64,000 bases of DNA, from NCBI GenBank assembly GCA_963556145.1, contig OY744465.1, positions 1,984,001 through 2,048,000 on the forward strand, given 5' to 3'. The translations under genes and the position numbers were made by a program. The notes under the pieces were generated by a model. The model had not been told where the DNA came from and ran no database searches. It saw nothing but the letters and a program-made list of their open reading frames with translations. This document shows positions 1 to 10,524 of this stretch, piece after piece. The DNA is from Hygrocybe punicea. Taxonomy: Eukaryota; Basidiomycota; Agaricomycetes; Agaricales; Hygrophoraceae. The stretch's first letter is position 1. Each line of letters starts with the position of its first letter.

Positions 1-1903
1 TATAAATAGATTCATACTTGGAGGAGTGACCAATAGCCAACATCTTACCTTCACTATTGAGATGTCTTAATGCAATTCCTTTCAGTGAATTGATTGTCTT
101 GGTGTCCAGGTGTTCACCAGCCAGTCCATGAACAACAAATGGACAGTCACCATGCTCAGTACCATCTTCACAATCATTGTCAAACACACTTGTTCCTTCT
201 GGTACTTTATTTGTCTCTCTATGGCGATACTCAACAGAGACAGGTGGCCCATTCTCAGGATATCTTGAAAGATTATCATACGCTATATCTAAATCATGGT
301 AATCAGCATGGTTTAACTTCAACCATTCAAGTGCTCTTGCAACATGATTCCTTCGCACTAACAAAGGTGTGCGTTCAAAGTCTTTTTCTGTTGGCTTACA
401 CGGTCCAGTAAACAAGATAGCCAGGACATCATCAAGATCATCAACAGGTGGGGGTAATGCTTGATACACCTTTGGGATCGGTGACTGGAAAGCAACAACA
501 TGTGATGTCATCTTCCTCATGCCTGATGCCACTCGCACAAAACAACAGTTGTGACGTACACGAGCTATAATCAACTTTTCAACAAACCGAAGGTCTGCAA
601 GTTCCTTTGGCACACAACCTAGCCAAAGCCCCCTTGCTAGGGCAAGAAGGGGAACATTTCCTTTTCTAACACAGCTTCGACAGGTACCACAAATCTTATC
701 ACATTGGTAATCTAGAACAGGTCCTTTATATTCTCGAATTTTCTCTCTCAATTTTTTTCTTTCAATCCTCGTTACTCCTGGAGCTTCAAGAACACTAAGC
801 ATGCCTTTTACACTTTTCAATCGGCTCAAATTGCTTAATGGTATGAGCTCACCACACACAGCACAGCCTGACTCTTCAAATGTACTAGGCATTGAGTCAC
901 CACAAAAGTCTGACACAACTGTATGTGCTAGTTCTTGAGACAAAGGAGGAGGAGGAAAGAAACACTCCACTTCCTCTGCTTTCTTGGCAGCATATACAGC
1001 ACGTTGTCCTTCATGTTTTTTGTCTAATTTTTGGTCAGACAAGGCAGCAGGCTTGAGCTTCCATTGTTGGGGTTTTGCTCCCTGCTTTATTGAAAAGACA
1101 CTAACATATGAATTGCAGCTCACACAGTGGTGGTCTTCAAAGTATGTCAGTAAATTTGCTTTAGGTACATGAGAGCCAATAGAAATATGATGGATGTGAG
1201 CAAGTTTATGCACCATTCGAACAGGAATATATGGAATGAGGTTAAGCAATGGTACATTTGCATGAATAAACTTCTGCATGACAGGATATGACCTCAAACC
1301 ATCATTGTCAAGGTGATCAACAAAAGTGAAAACAGAATTTGGATTTATGTTATCATCACTGCTTTGAATAAATGGCAAGATTTCACTGGCAGGAAATAGA
1401 TGTGACCTCCCCCCACCAACAAGAACTACATGTTTGTCTTGACCTTGAATTATCATTTCCTGTTGAGGCACACTGAGAGAGGAAGAGCATTTACATTTGG
1501 CATGAAATAATGCAAAACATGGTAAGTGTGAGGGAAAATAATGTTGAATTATCTCAAAAGTGTAATGTGGTCGACAGAGTGACAGCAGATCTTGTGTGAC
1601 AAATAACCAGTGTAGATTGAGGCTAGGAGGCAGTCGATGTCCTGCCAAATGAAAAGCTTCCAAGGTTGAAGGGAGCAAGCCTTTCTTCTTGCCAGCATAC
1701 TTACACAGTTTTGAAATGCTTGCAGGGGAATTTGAACGTGCAAGCAGCGCACAGTAATCATGGCAAAACATCAGATTCCGTTTTAAAACAAGTGATAGTG
1801 TGCAACACTCAGAAGCAACATTGTGTTCTGGTACAAGAAGGAACTGAATTGCACATATGTAGAGTTGTGCATATAATTGATGCACGAATGAAACCCACAT
1901 CAT
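1..1903 (-). CDS. Helitron A replicase/helicase, N-terminal part (runs off left edge)
   Basis: The minus strand is open from an ATG at 1903 to the window edge, about 634 codons, with no stop. The protein aligns along its length with the N-terminal parts of Helitron B and Helitron C in this window. It is clearly closer to B. It carries the same Cys-rich segments (CAVCGEL; then CDKICGTCRSC), the conserved RVRHNCCFVRVASG stretch and the TPLLVRRNHVARALEW stretch that lie ahead of the Rep domain in these elements. The HUH/Y2 Rep and helicase parts would lie to the left of the window. Unlike copy B it has no premature stop: it keeps CGA where B has TGA before the LKSVKG motif. Two ATGs lie in tandem (1903 and 1900). 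Expected role: rolling-circle transposition protein. Whether the element is active cannot be judged without the rest. Confidence 0.85.
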   Translation of the reverse strand, partial: MMWVSFVHQLYAQLYICAIQFLLVPEHNVASECCTLSLVLKRNLMFCHDYCALLARSNSPASISKLCKYAGKKKGLLPSTLEAFHLAGHRLPPSLNLHWLFVTQDLLSLCRPHYTFEIIQHYFPSHLPCFALFHAKCKCSSSLSVPQQEMIIQGQDKHVVLVGGGRSHLFPASEILPFIQSSDDNINPNSVFTFVDHLDNDGLRSYPVMQKFIHANVPLLNLIPYIPVRMVHKLAHIHHISIGSHVPKANLLTYFEDHHCVSCNSYVSVFSIKQGAKPQQWKLKPAALSDQKLDKKHEGQRAVYAAKKAEEVECFFPPPPLSQELAHTVVSDFCGDSMPSTFEESGCAVCGELIPLSNLSRLKSVKGMLSVLEAPGVTRIERKKLREKIREYKGPVLDYQCDKICGTCRSCVRKGNVPLLALARGLWLGCVPKELADLRFVEKLIIARVRHNCCFVRVASGMRKMTSHVVAFQSPIPKVYQALPPPVDDLDDVLAILFTGPCKPTEKDFERTPLLVRRNHVARALEWLKLNHADYHDLDIAYDNLSRYPENGPPVSVEYRHRETNKVPEGTSVFDNDCEDGTEHGDCPFVVHGLAGEHLDTKTINSLKGIALRHLNSEGKMLAIGHSSKYESIY

Positions 1904-1929
1904 CCTATATTCAGTTTTAATGGGGTTGG

Positions 1930-2515
1930 TCAAAGGAAACTCATGGGGGGCAAATAACGGAGACCCCTGAGGGGTAATTGACTGGTAAATTGTGATCAAA
2001 GGAAACCTCCGTGGCATGATAGACCAACTCCCACTGAGGTGAACCAACCTGCACATCGCAGTTGAAGCAAACCCTGGGGGGCTAATTAAGAGACACCTGA
2101 GGGGGCAAACAGACAGAGTCATGCTGGGGCCAACAGACAGAGACATACGGGGGGCTATTAGCAGATGCCTGTGAGAGGACACAGACGGACACCCACGAGG
2201 GGCAACAGACAAACACTGGCATGCAAACAACAGACACCCACAAGGGGCATTTAACAGACACCCACAGGGGGCAGCTAACAGACACTTATGGGAGGCAATT
2301 AATAGACATCCGCTGGGGACAATTATCAGACACCCACGAGGGGCATTTAACAGACACCCGCAAGGGGCAACAGACAGACACCCACGGGGGGCAACAAATG
2401 GACACCCACAGGGGGCAACAGATAGACATCCGCGGGGGGTATTTAACAGACACCCACGAGGGGCATTTAACCGACACCCAGATAAACACCTGCAGGGGAC
2501 AATTGACCTGCGCGG
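1930..2515. repeat. 24-bp minisatellite upstream of Helitron A
   Basis: A tandem array with a period of 24 bp. The core reads like GGGGCA..TAACAGACACCCACGA, and the cleanest units lie between about 2221 and 2500. More diverged units reach back to about 1950. Because 24 is a multiple of three, the array gives open frames on both strands with 8-residue repeats (TDTHRGQL-like on plus). I regard these as by-products of the repeat. The array lies directly upstream of the Helitron A start codon and ends at the left LTR of the next element. Confidence 0.8.
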
Positions 2516-2671
2516 TGGAGTAGTGGGACCTGCCAGTCACGTGACCAGGCTCCCACGGTTGACCTAGTTAGTAGCCTTCCCGATGTAGTAGTCAGTCCAT
2601 CCTTCCTATCCAGTCGACCTTTCCCTCGAGTCCTGCGTGAGCCCCCGGAGTGGTACCTCGGTACCACTCCA
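2516..2671. repeat. Left LTR of the non-autonomous element
   Basis: 156 bp, TG...CA ends, same length as the right copy and no difference seen by eye. The termini also form an imperfect inverted repeat (GGAGTAGTGG against CCACTCC). Confidence 0.8.
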
Positions 2672-4502
2672 ACGTGGTGATGAGAGTGTTCTTCGACTCC
2701 ACGCCTCTCTCTTTTTTCTCTCGGGTTCCCACTCCTTACGACTTTCTCGCGAGACGACCTTTTTTCGGCCTCAGCTGCGCAACCGCGCATTTTCTCTGCA
2801 CTCACGGCCGTACAACACTCAAATTACCCCCCGGTGCACATGTTCAACCCAATAGGGCCCCGCGTCGCCCCCCGTTGACCCAAAAAACACGCCCGCGACC
2901 CTTCTCAGCACCCAAGCGGCAGGCCACGTCACTTTTTTCGACCCCCCGAATTTCCACTTTCCCTAGACCCAGCTATGTCCACACGACCCCCCGCAACTTC
3001 GTTCGACGTTCCGGAGCCCCGCGTTCCCCATCAGGATCCCACATGGCCCGCTACTGCGAGTTTTGGACAACCCAACGAAAATCGCATCGCCGCCGCGCGG
3101 ACCCCGTTTTTTTTCATGCACCCCGGACCCAAAATGCACGCGTTCGACTCCCCGCACCCTTGGCTCATCTGCCAGAACCCCCCGTCGCGCCTCGTCGTCT
3201 CAAACGAACCGCCCCGCACCTTTTGGTCGCCCCATGGATCTGCCACGTCACCATTGTTAGACCCCCCGTTTCTCGTCACCCCCACCCCTACACGGACCCA
3301 TTCGACTCCCCGCACACTCGTCCCACCGGCCAGGACCCCCCGTTCCCCTCCATTGTGCCAAACGAACCCCCACCGTCGTTTTCGGACACCCGAGCCACGC
3401 GCCACGTCACCTCGCGCGGCCCCGTTCTGCCAGCACAACCGGCCCCAGACCAGCTCACCAAACTCGCGGCCCACCCCCCAGAGCACCCTGCATCTCGCTA
3501 ACGCCCCGAACGAGCCCCCACCGCCGTTTTTGGTCACACCACGGATTCGTCGCGCCCCCCCGCCGGACCCCAGTTCTTTCGTGTACCCCAGCCCCACACG
3601 GACCCATACGACCTCCCGTGCCCTCGTTCCACCGGCCAGGACCCCCGTTCCCTTTCGTCACACCAAACGAACCCCCGCCGTCACCTCCAGACACCCCAGC
3701 CCCGCGCCACGTCACCACCGCGCGGCTCCGTTCTGCCAACGTAGCCGGCCCCGGGTCGACTCACGACACTCGCGGCCCACCCGTTCACCATCCCGGAGCA
3801 CCCCACCTCCCTCCAATACCGCGAGTGGACTGTGCCCGCCGTTCCCAGACCCCCACCGCGTTCCGCCACGTCACAACCCTCCGGCCAGTTCCTAACACCA
3901 TACCTGGCCCCGCGAACCCTCGTTCAGCTCCCTGCGGCATCGTTCTCGACCTGGACGAGCCACCCCGATCTCTTCGCGTGATACGCCAACCCCCTCCGCG
4001 TCGGGATACCATGCCCTTGTTAAGTACAACCCTATGCCCCGTCAGTATTATAGCTTTTATTATAGCCTCGTCCCCCGTTCCCCCGATACTGGATGTCAAT
4101 CACAGTCTACCTACACGCCGTCACTACACTACGTTCACGCACCCGTTTACCCGATCTCCGCCAATACAGTTATATTTTGGACCACCTGAACCTCCACACT
4201 GCGCTAAGTACTTGCTAGGACGATTCGAGGGATCTTTGGCCTTGCGTTGTGAGCCCGAACCCTTGCGAGGGAGGCATTCGAAGAGTTTTGAGTTTGAGGA
4301 GAGTCTTGTATAGTCTGGTCATCTACCGCCCCCTGCGCGAGGACGACTTCCCGCTTCACGATATAAGGCCCTGGCCTTGATTCGAGGCATTCTGAGGGAC
4401 TGGGAGTTGTGGCTTGAGAGTTTTTTGGTCAGTTTTGTTTGTTTCGTGTTCTTTTCTGTAGCAGTTGGCGACGAGGGCGTCGCCATGAGGAAAAGGGGCA
4501 CT

Positions 4503-4658
4503 TGGAGTAGTGGGACCTGCCAGTCACGTGACCAGGCTCCCACGGTTGACCTAGTTAGTAGCCTTCCCGATGTAGTAGTCAGTCCATCCTTCCTATCCAG
4601 TCGACCTTTCCCTCGAGTCCTGCGTGAGCCCCCGGAGTGGTACCTCGGTACCACTCCA
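4503..4658. repeat. Right LTR of the non-autonomous element
   Basis: Second 156-bp copy, preceded by a purine-rich tract and followed by GCGG, which also precedes the left copy. Confidence 0.8.
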
Positions 4659-5249
4659 GCGGCATGGTCAACGGAGACTGACGAACACTACATGAGGCTG
4701 ATATCATTAAAGGAACCTAGAAAGAAATGAGAAGCGCATAACGAGAAATATCAATACACTTACAACTAGCTGCGAAAATGGAATTTCATTTGCAACAAAT
4801 GACAATTGATTCTGAAAGCATCGGAACAAAATGAAGACACAAGGAACAGGGTAAGGATGGAAACACTCACTGATTGTCGAATAGCATCTACCAAAGGCGA
4901 TTGTCTGTGATTGTAACATGAAACGATACCAAACAAAAATGAGAAATGACGGACGCACATTGAACAAAAACTCAGGCGACAGCCAGTGCTAGCCGGTGAT
5001 AATGTGGCACACGGTGCAGATGCAAGTGGGCTTTGCGATAAGCAACAGATGGATACAGAAAGTAAAATTTGCCAGAGATAACGCATTGTGCAAAGGCAAC
5101 GCTCGGAACTGTGACCGCAAGCGTGACACCTGGTAACATCTAAGTTTCGTACTCAATAAAATTTCTAAGTCCTTCCTTCACCTATCACCACCAGCACTAC
5201 CGCCGGTATTTAGCCTTGCCAGCACCAGCACCTTCACCAACACTGCCAC
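4659..5249. other. Intergenic, 5' side of histone H1
   Basis: About 590 bp without a convincing gene. The short minus-strand frames here have no recognisable content. It presumably holds the H1 promoter and 5' leader. I see no clear TATA box. Confidence 0.4.
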
Positions 5250-6132
5250 ATGCTACCAAAAGTCACAAGGGAGAGCGAGGCCAAGAAGACGACTGTGAAG
5301 AAACCAGTATCCAAGACTGCCAAGGCTGCTGCGTCACGAAAGACATCATCAATGATTGTACGTCGTGCGCATGGGAATTGCAATGTTATGCTAAGCTAAG
5401 GTTTCCTAGGAATGCATTGCCGCCCATCCAGAGGAAGCGCGGGCGGGCGTATCGCGCAACACCATCAAGAAGGTCTGTACGAGTGATGGATTGGCAGGGT
5501 CACTCGCTGATGATTGGGTTATCAGTATGCCGAGGACGTGTACAACCTGGCCATGTCTGCGGCCAACCTGTATCAGCTGAACCGGGCGATTACTACTGGT
5601 GCGGAGAAGGGCACGTTTTTGTTGCCAAAGGGACCATCGGATAAAATCAAGCTAGCTCCCAAAGCGAGGGCCGATGCAGCAAAGGAGGTGAGTATGAAGG
5701 AAGAGGGTTTGCGTTGACTGATGATGTGATGCAGAACTCCAAGCCTGTGACGGCGAAGAAACCTGTGTCGACGGCGAAGAAGGTGGCTGCACCGGTCAAG
5801 GCCAAGCCAACGAGTGGGACCCGGAAGGCGGCTCCAGCGAATCGCTTGCTGCCAAGAAAGCGAAGACGACGAGTACAGCGACAACGAAGAGGGCTAGCAC
5901 AGCGAAGAAGGCACCAGCGCCGGTGAAGAAGGCTGCTGCGACGAAGGTCACTCCAACGAAAAAGACATCGAGCGCAAAGACGGCGCAGAAGAAGGTTTGT
6001 GTTGACAGTTTTAGACGCTGATGCGCTGACGAGTTGGTTCAGGTGACTGCGAAGACGGCTGCGAGCAAGTCGAGAAGAGGACGGCCTGGGAGGCCAGGAG
6101 GGGTTGGTGTGAGGGCGGCCTCAACCACCTGA
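5250..6132 (+). pseudogene. Linker histone H1 with a one-base frameshift in the tail
   Basis: Five exons fit GT-AG rules: 5250-5357, 5410-5472, 5526-5687, 5735-5994 and 6043-6132. The spliced protein has a short Lys-rich N-tail, then an H15 globular domain with the family hallmarks (an AAHPEEARAGVSRNTIKKY-type helix pair, then LNRAITTGAEKGTF and LPKGPS), then an Ala/Lys/Pro/Thr-rich tail. It would bind nucleosomal linker DNA. Exon 4 is 260 nt, one base short of a whole codon number. Near 5840 the frame that continues the globular domain runs into an Arg-rich tail and stops early. The Lys/Ala tail typical of H1 and its last exon lie in the +1 frame. This is either real loss of the normal tail or a sequence error. 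Every splice site and the globular domain are intact, so the gene may be young in decay or functional. Confidence 0.8.
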
Positions 6133-6804
6133 AAGGGTGGTGTGCCCACCAGCCCAGGTGAGTGACCCACCCCCTTATTACCCGACCTCTACTAACTGCA
6201 ACCTCGACGGGCAATGACAACGACGATAGATGGGGCAAACACAACAGCGAGAGAAGTCCCCACCCCTCTCCCTGCTGCCCAGCCCCCTGCTTCCCCAGCA
6301 TACCTTGCGAATGTGGACGGCCGCGTCAATTGACGCGCGCACGATGGTTCGCGAGGTGAACACAGGGCCGATGAGAAAGGTGACGAGGACGACAAGTCCC
6401 CGCCCCTCTCCCTGCTGCGCAGCCTCTACCTTGTCTCCCTAACACCTCGCGAATGCAGATGGCCGTGTCATTTGACATGCGCGTGATGTTTGCGAGGTGG
6501 ATGCGACGACAACGACGCCAACTGACGAGGCCGACGACGACGATGGAGCAACAGCGAGGACAATAAGTCGCGGGTTGTGACATAATTGCAGATTGAACAC
6601 CATAGATGTCAAACCTGCGCCGTGTCAAACGCGTCGCCCACAACGTGTGCGTATACGAACGGATGTGAACGCAGGGTCGATAAGTGGGCTGTTCCGGTGC
6701 CAGTTTATCCCTTTCATTATCTGACATGCACACGCTATAATAGCTCTCAAACAACGGCAGTTGACAGCTACAAACTATATACGGAACAAAGGCAATTGCC
6801 CTAC
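6133..6804. repeat. Intergenic with a diverged ~180-bp direct duplication
   Basis: Between the H1 stop and the convergent gene end. Two related blocks (about 6240-6370 and 6375-6530) share the strings CCCCTCTCCCTGCTGC and CGCGAATG...GACGGCC, and both contain a TTGAC(A/G)CGCG-like motif. The short frames across them shift between copies and do not look coding. Confidence 0.5.
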
Positions 6805-9503
6805 TTAAACCTGGGGATCTGCTACACCAAGGAAAATGGCAAATTGAACATTGGAAGAAAGGACCGTCAAACCAGATCGCTCCCCGAAATAAGTGCTCAG
6901 GGTGTAGCCGACTGCCACCAATGCATTCTCAGGAAGATCCTGTGTGCCCCGCTTGTATAGAGGGAAAGTGGATAGGTCTCGGAAGTCTTTATCCGAGAAG
7001 AGGAAGGGGCGGCCTGCCTTAGCACGACCATCATATATAGGTACTGCAAATACGAGACATAGATTAGTGAATTGGTGTGTGAATGAGAAGTTATAACTAT
7101 ACTTTGCTCATCAAATGCACGCGAGGCTGGATAATATGACCGCTGTCCTTGACCCAGAGACCTGGAAGCTGGGCCTGGCACAGTCATGAAAAGGCCACCC
7201 AATTTACTTGGCGAAGGCGGAGCACTCGCCTCTGTAAAATGAGAGACCATCAATGACCGAAAAGATATACAAGAGATGTATAATAGTTACGCTGCCTTCG
7301 GGTCAAGAAAGATATACCAAAAGAGGAGATGGAGCCAGTCACAACCCGAAAGCTGAACAATTTTCCCCAGAGTGAGGTATCACGACGCATTTCCTGGGCG
7401 AAAGGAACAATCGTTATCTTGCGCACAGGATAAGATGCAAACTGAGAGCCTGCAGTGCTCTCGTTAACAAGAAAACATTCTGTTGCGACCCCTAGCATTA
7501 TTCCAACCGCGTAGTTATTGGTTCCAGCAATCTTCAAGCGACGCGATTCCACTGTAAGGACATTGGGATGGATTCGGCTTGTATTGACAAAAAAACCAGA
7601 CTTTTCGAAAACAAGGCCTTTCATTAGAGACCTATGCAAAACGTAAACAGGGAAATGTTATAACAATTAGAGACATACTTGGTAACAGACTCTGATAGCC
7701 CCTTGATGAGATTCGAGAGCTTGATACGTGGAGATCCATTTTCCGAGTTGAGAGAAAATGGTTGAACGTCGCAGAAGTGACTGCAAAAGTGTTAACATCA
7801 AATGGATAGACAACGGTAACACATCACCTGAGTTTCGGGAGATTCTTATAGATGTGATATAGTTTTGGATCTTGCAAGGTCTTGCACATCACACCACTCA
7901 AGGCATCCTCTTCAGCCGCTTCATTGGCGCTAGCCACAGCATCAGAAGGTTCAGATGCATTCCCCTGGGAAACGGCGTCGCTTGATGCGGATGCACCATC
8001 AGAAACATCACCGTCGGAATGCTTGTCGGGCTCAGCACCACCAGGAAGATCATTTCCTGGTTGCTCAGTGATGGGAGGCCTGGACCGGTAGACAGTTTAA
8101 ATTATTTAAAGTAACAAAAAACGACGGAGCACATACTCTAAAGAATTTTCAATTTTTACAACCGGGGATGCAGGAGAACTCAGATCGCCAGTCCTGCGAG
8201 AATAATCAGCAAATTTTACAACATGCATTTGGGATAAATCCTACAATTTGTCGGTGGGCGAAGGATGTACTTCGCTGGTATCAACAGTGGTCTCAACTTG
8301 AATACGCGGCACTTGAGATCTTGTTTTTGCACCAGAGCGCCTGTGAGATCTAAGTAATAACAATGGCAAAGGAAGTGAAGTGAACGAATGTACTGCTCTT
8401 CTGTAATGCGAGCTTTTTCAGACATAACTTTATTGCGGCTGTATAACGAACGTTAGGCACGGAATTCGGCAGGTTTAGCTATATTTACCTGGAGCGGGGC
8501 CTGACAGGCATGGTGGAGACTTCACAAGGCTTCGTTTGAGAACTAGAGACAACAGGTGGTATTCCAAAATATGTGGAGCAAGACAGCAAACTCACGGCGC
8601 TGGCAACAGATCCTCCGTCTCGCTATCTCTGGTCTTTTTCACCAACTCCTGCCTATGCCTCTTGGGGGTAGACTTGCCATTTCCACTTGCTGCTTTGGCC
8701 TTCAACACAGGAGAACTATAAATGCACGTCAGAATAAGTGGATCTCGTAACAATGTGTTAGACCTCAATTTATCCTCTTTGGCAGAAACTTCAACATCCT
8801 CACGCTGACCGTTGCTGCGCTTCAACTTCTCCTTGGTTACCTTGACCTTCACCTTCATTGCAGACGAGCTGATGGAAAAGGCGCATGATGAAAAATAGAG
8901 CATGTTAGAAAAAATAGCAAACCTCGGTCCATCCCCAGGGGAGATATCAGCGTCGTCATCACTACCAAACTCAAACGATTGCTTAGTTTGAAACAAGGCG
9001 GTATCAACTTTTGGCCTGACAAGAGAAAGAAAGTGAAGTCGTCGACAAGCATTGCACAAACTAAATGCTTACGAAACAGATACTGCTGGAAGCTTCGCGT
9101 ATGCCTCGGAGCCTGGGGCAGGGCTAGACGTGGATGATTTCTTTTTCTTTGAAGGGGATGCTGACGTGTCAATAATTTGGCTAACGTATATGTACAAGGC
9201 AGTCAGACAAACAGCATGTAACAGCATATAAAAATACGAACACATCAGAATCAGACGAAATGACAGAAATGGCGACTTTGCGCTTTTTGCCAGCTTGTTG
9301 ACTGGTGGAAAGATGTAAAGGGAAACACACGAAGAAGGGGGAAACGACTCACGGCTTGGGACTCGGGGTACTATCAGGAGACTTGACTATAGCAACTTTT
9401 CTTTTCGAAGATTTGCCAGGCGAACTGGCCGTACAAAATGACAGTTATCAGTTCATGTTAAGCAGGACAAACGCAGTATTCACCGTTTCTGAGATGAAGG
9501 CAT
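6805..9503 (-). CDS. Multi-exon protein of unknown function, probably nuclear
   Basis: I could follow a continuous spliced frame from ATG at 9503 to TAA at 6805 through about fourteen exons with canonical short introns. Junctions keep frame throughout, for example the acceptor just before IPIYDGRAKAG at about 7040. The protein is roughly 600 residues. Residues 1 to about 350 are low complexity: Lys/Ser/Pro-rich stretches with basic clusters (KRKVA twice, SKKKKSS) that look like nuclear localisation signals, then acidic Ser/Ala/Asp stretches. The C-terminal half is globular-looking (KLYHIYKNLP, then IYDGRAKAGRPFLFSDKDF, GYTLSTYF). I recognise no enzyme or DNA-binding domain. It ends tail to tail with histone H1. 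No premature stop was found, so I take it as an intact gene. Confidence 0.7.
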
Positions 9504-10524
9504 TGGGAACAAAAGCGTAAGGATTTGAAGATAAGCTGTGCGTGGTGCAAGATGCCAAACGGTGCAAGATGCCAAAATCCAAAAGGACGGCATGCTTATA
9601 TGGAGAGAGGGAGGTGCGCAATGTGCTGCAAAAAATAGGAACGGCAAGAAGCCGCATGGTGACATGATGACCACAGAATGGAACGCCGCTGTACAGTCAG
9701 GTTACTAAGGCTGAGTTCAAAGCGTATGTTAAAGTGATATTTGATTTGACCGAAGCAGTGCTGCCCGCAGATACAAATGAAATCCTTGGCGTATCCAGCA
9801 ACATAGAAGCTGATGTAAGGGGAACAGCACAGAGCAGAAGGTCATAAAATAAGTGTGAGAGCCGCAACTTGCAAGGCTGAAAGAATATGCTACTTTCCAG
9901 CAGACAACAAATCTGAGAAGCCGACGAGGCTATATTTCAAAGGGTCCTGTCCTGTCAAGTTGAAACAGGGAAGAGCTAAGGCAAACAAGCAGACAAGAAG
10001 GTCACGGTGAGTGCGGAGGTTGCATAGATGACGATGAAGGAAGATGGGGCTCACCAGGTCATACTAACAATAAATAAGAGAAGCCGACAAGGCCGACCCA
10101 GAAGAGATATTTAAGACTGAAGGTCACGTCCTGTCGAGTTGAAACAAGGGAGTCACAATAACAAAACAAAATCTCTTGCTCACCGCAAGCAACCCAAAGG
10201 CAAATAGGCAGGCGGGAGGATCATGGTGAGTGCAGCGGTTGCATAGCTGACGACGAAGGAAGATGACACCTTAAGTTTAAAGGAATCACATTGAGTGCGG
10301 AGGTTGCATCCTATTGAGTTGAAATAAATGATTCCATTATCGGATCAAGAATCCTAGCAATGAATCGGATGAAGAAGGTAGGGCACACTGCCGGGCAAGA
10401 GAGAAGACGCACCAGGGGGATCATTCTAAGATGGACACAACACAATGTTTGGTGGAGGTACCATAAAAAAGGATTGAAGGTGTGGCTACGGCAAGACCAC
10501 AGATTGAACGTACCTACCCAAGCC
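9504..10524. repeat. Intergenic with a diverged ~170-190 bp tandem duplication
   Basis: Between two divergent gene starts. About 9905-10075 and 10075-10265 are related: both carry GAGAAGCCGAC(G/A)AGGC, a GTCCTGTC(A/G)AGTTGAAACA block and a GAGTGC(G/A)G(A/C)GGTTGCATAG block. A partial third unit follows near 10290-10320. No gene was seen. The promoters of both flanking genes should lie here. Confidence 0.5.

Larger units (their letters stand above)
2516..4658. mobile_element. Short non-autonomous LTR retrotransposon (TRIM/LARD-like)
   Basis: Two 156-bp direct repeats, 2516-2671 and 4503-4658, appear identical by eye. Each starts TGGAGTAGTGG and ends GGTACCACTCCA, so it has the TG...CA ends of an LTR. 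The 4-bp sequence GCGG lies directly outside both ends and is a plausible target-site duplication. A purine-rich stretch (GAGGAAAAGGGGC) precedes the right LTR, as expected of a polypurine tract. The 1.83-kb interior is very C-rich on plus and consists of diverged repeats. I see no gag, protease, reverse transcriptase or integrase, so it must move in trans if at all. Identical LTRs suggest a recent insertion. Confidence 0.8.

Noticed and set aside
2082..2523. Repeat proteins with 8-residue units
   Set aside because: Created by the 24-bp minisatellite, with equivalent frames on the opposite strand.
2650..4313. Long proline-rich frames in all six frames inside the LTR element (up to 306 codons)
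   Set aside because: Overlapping in several frames on both strands, produced by C-rich repeats. No conserved domain and no splice logic.
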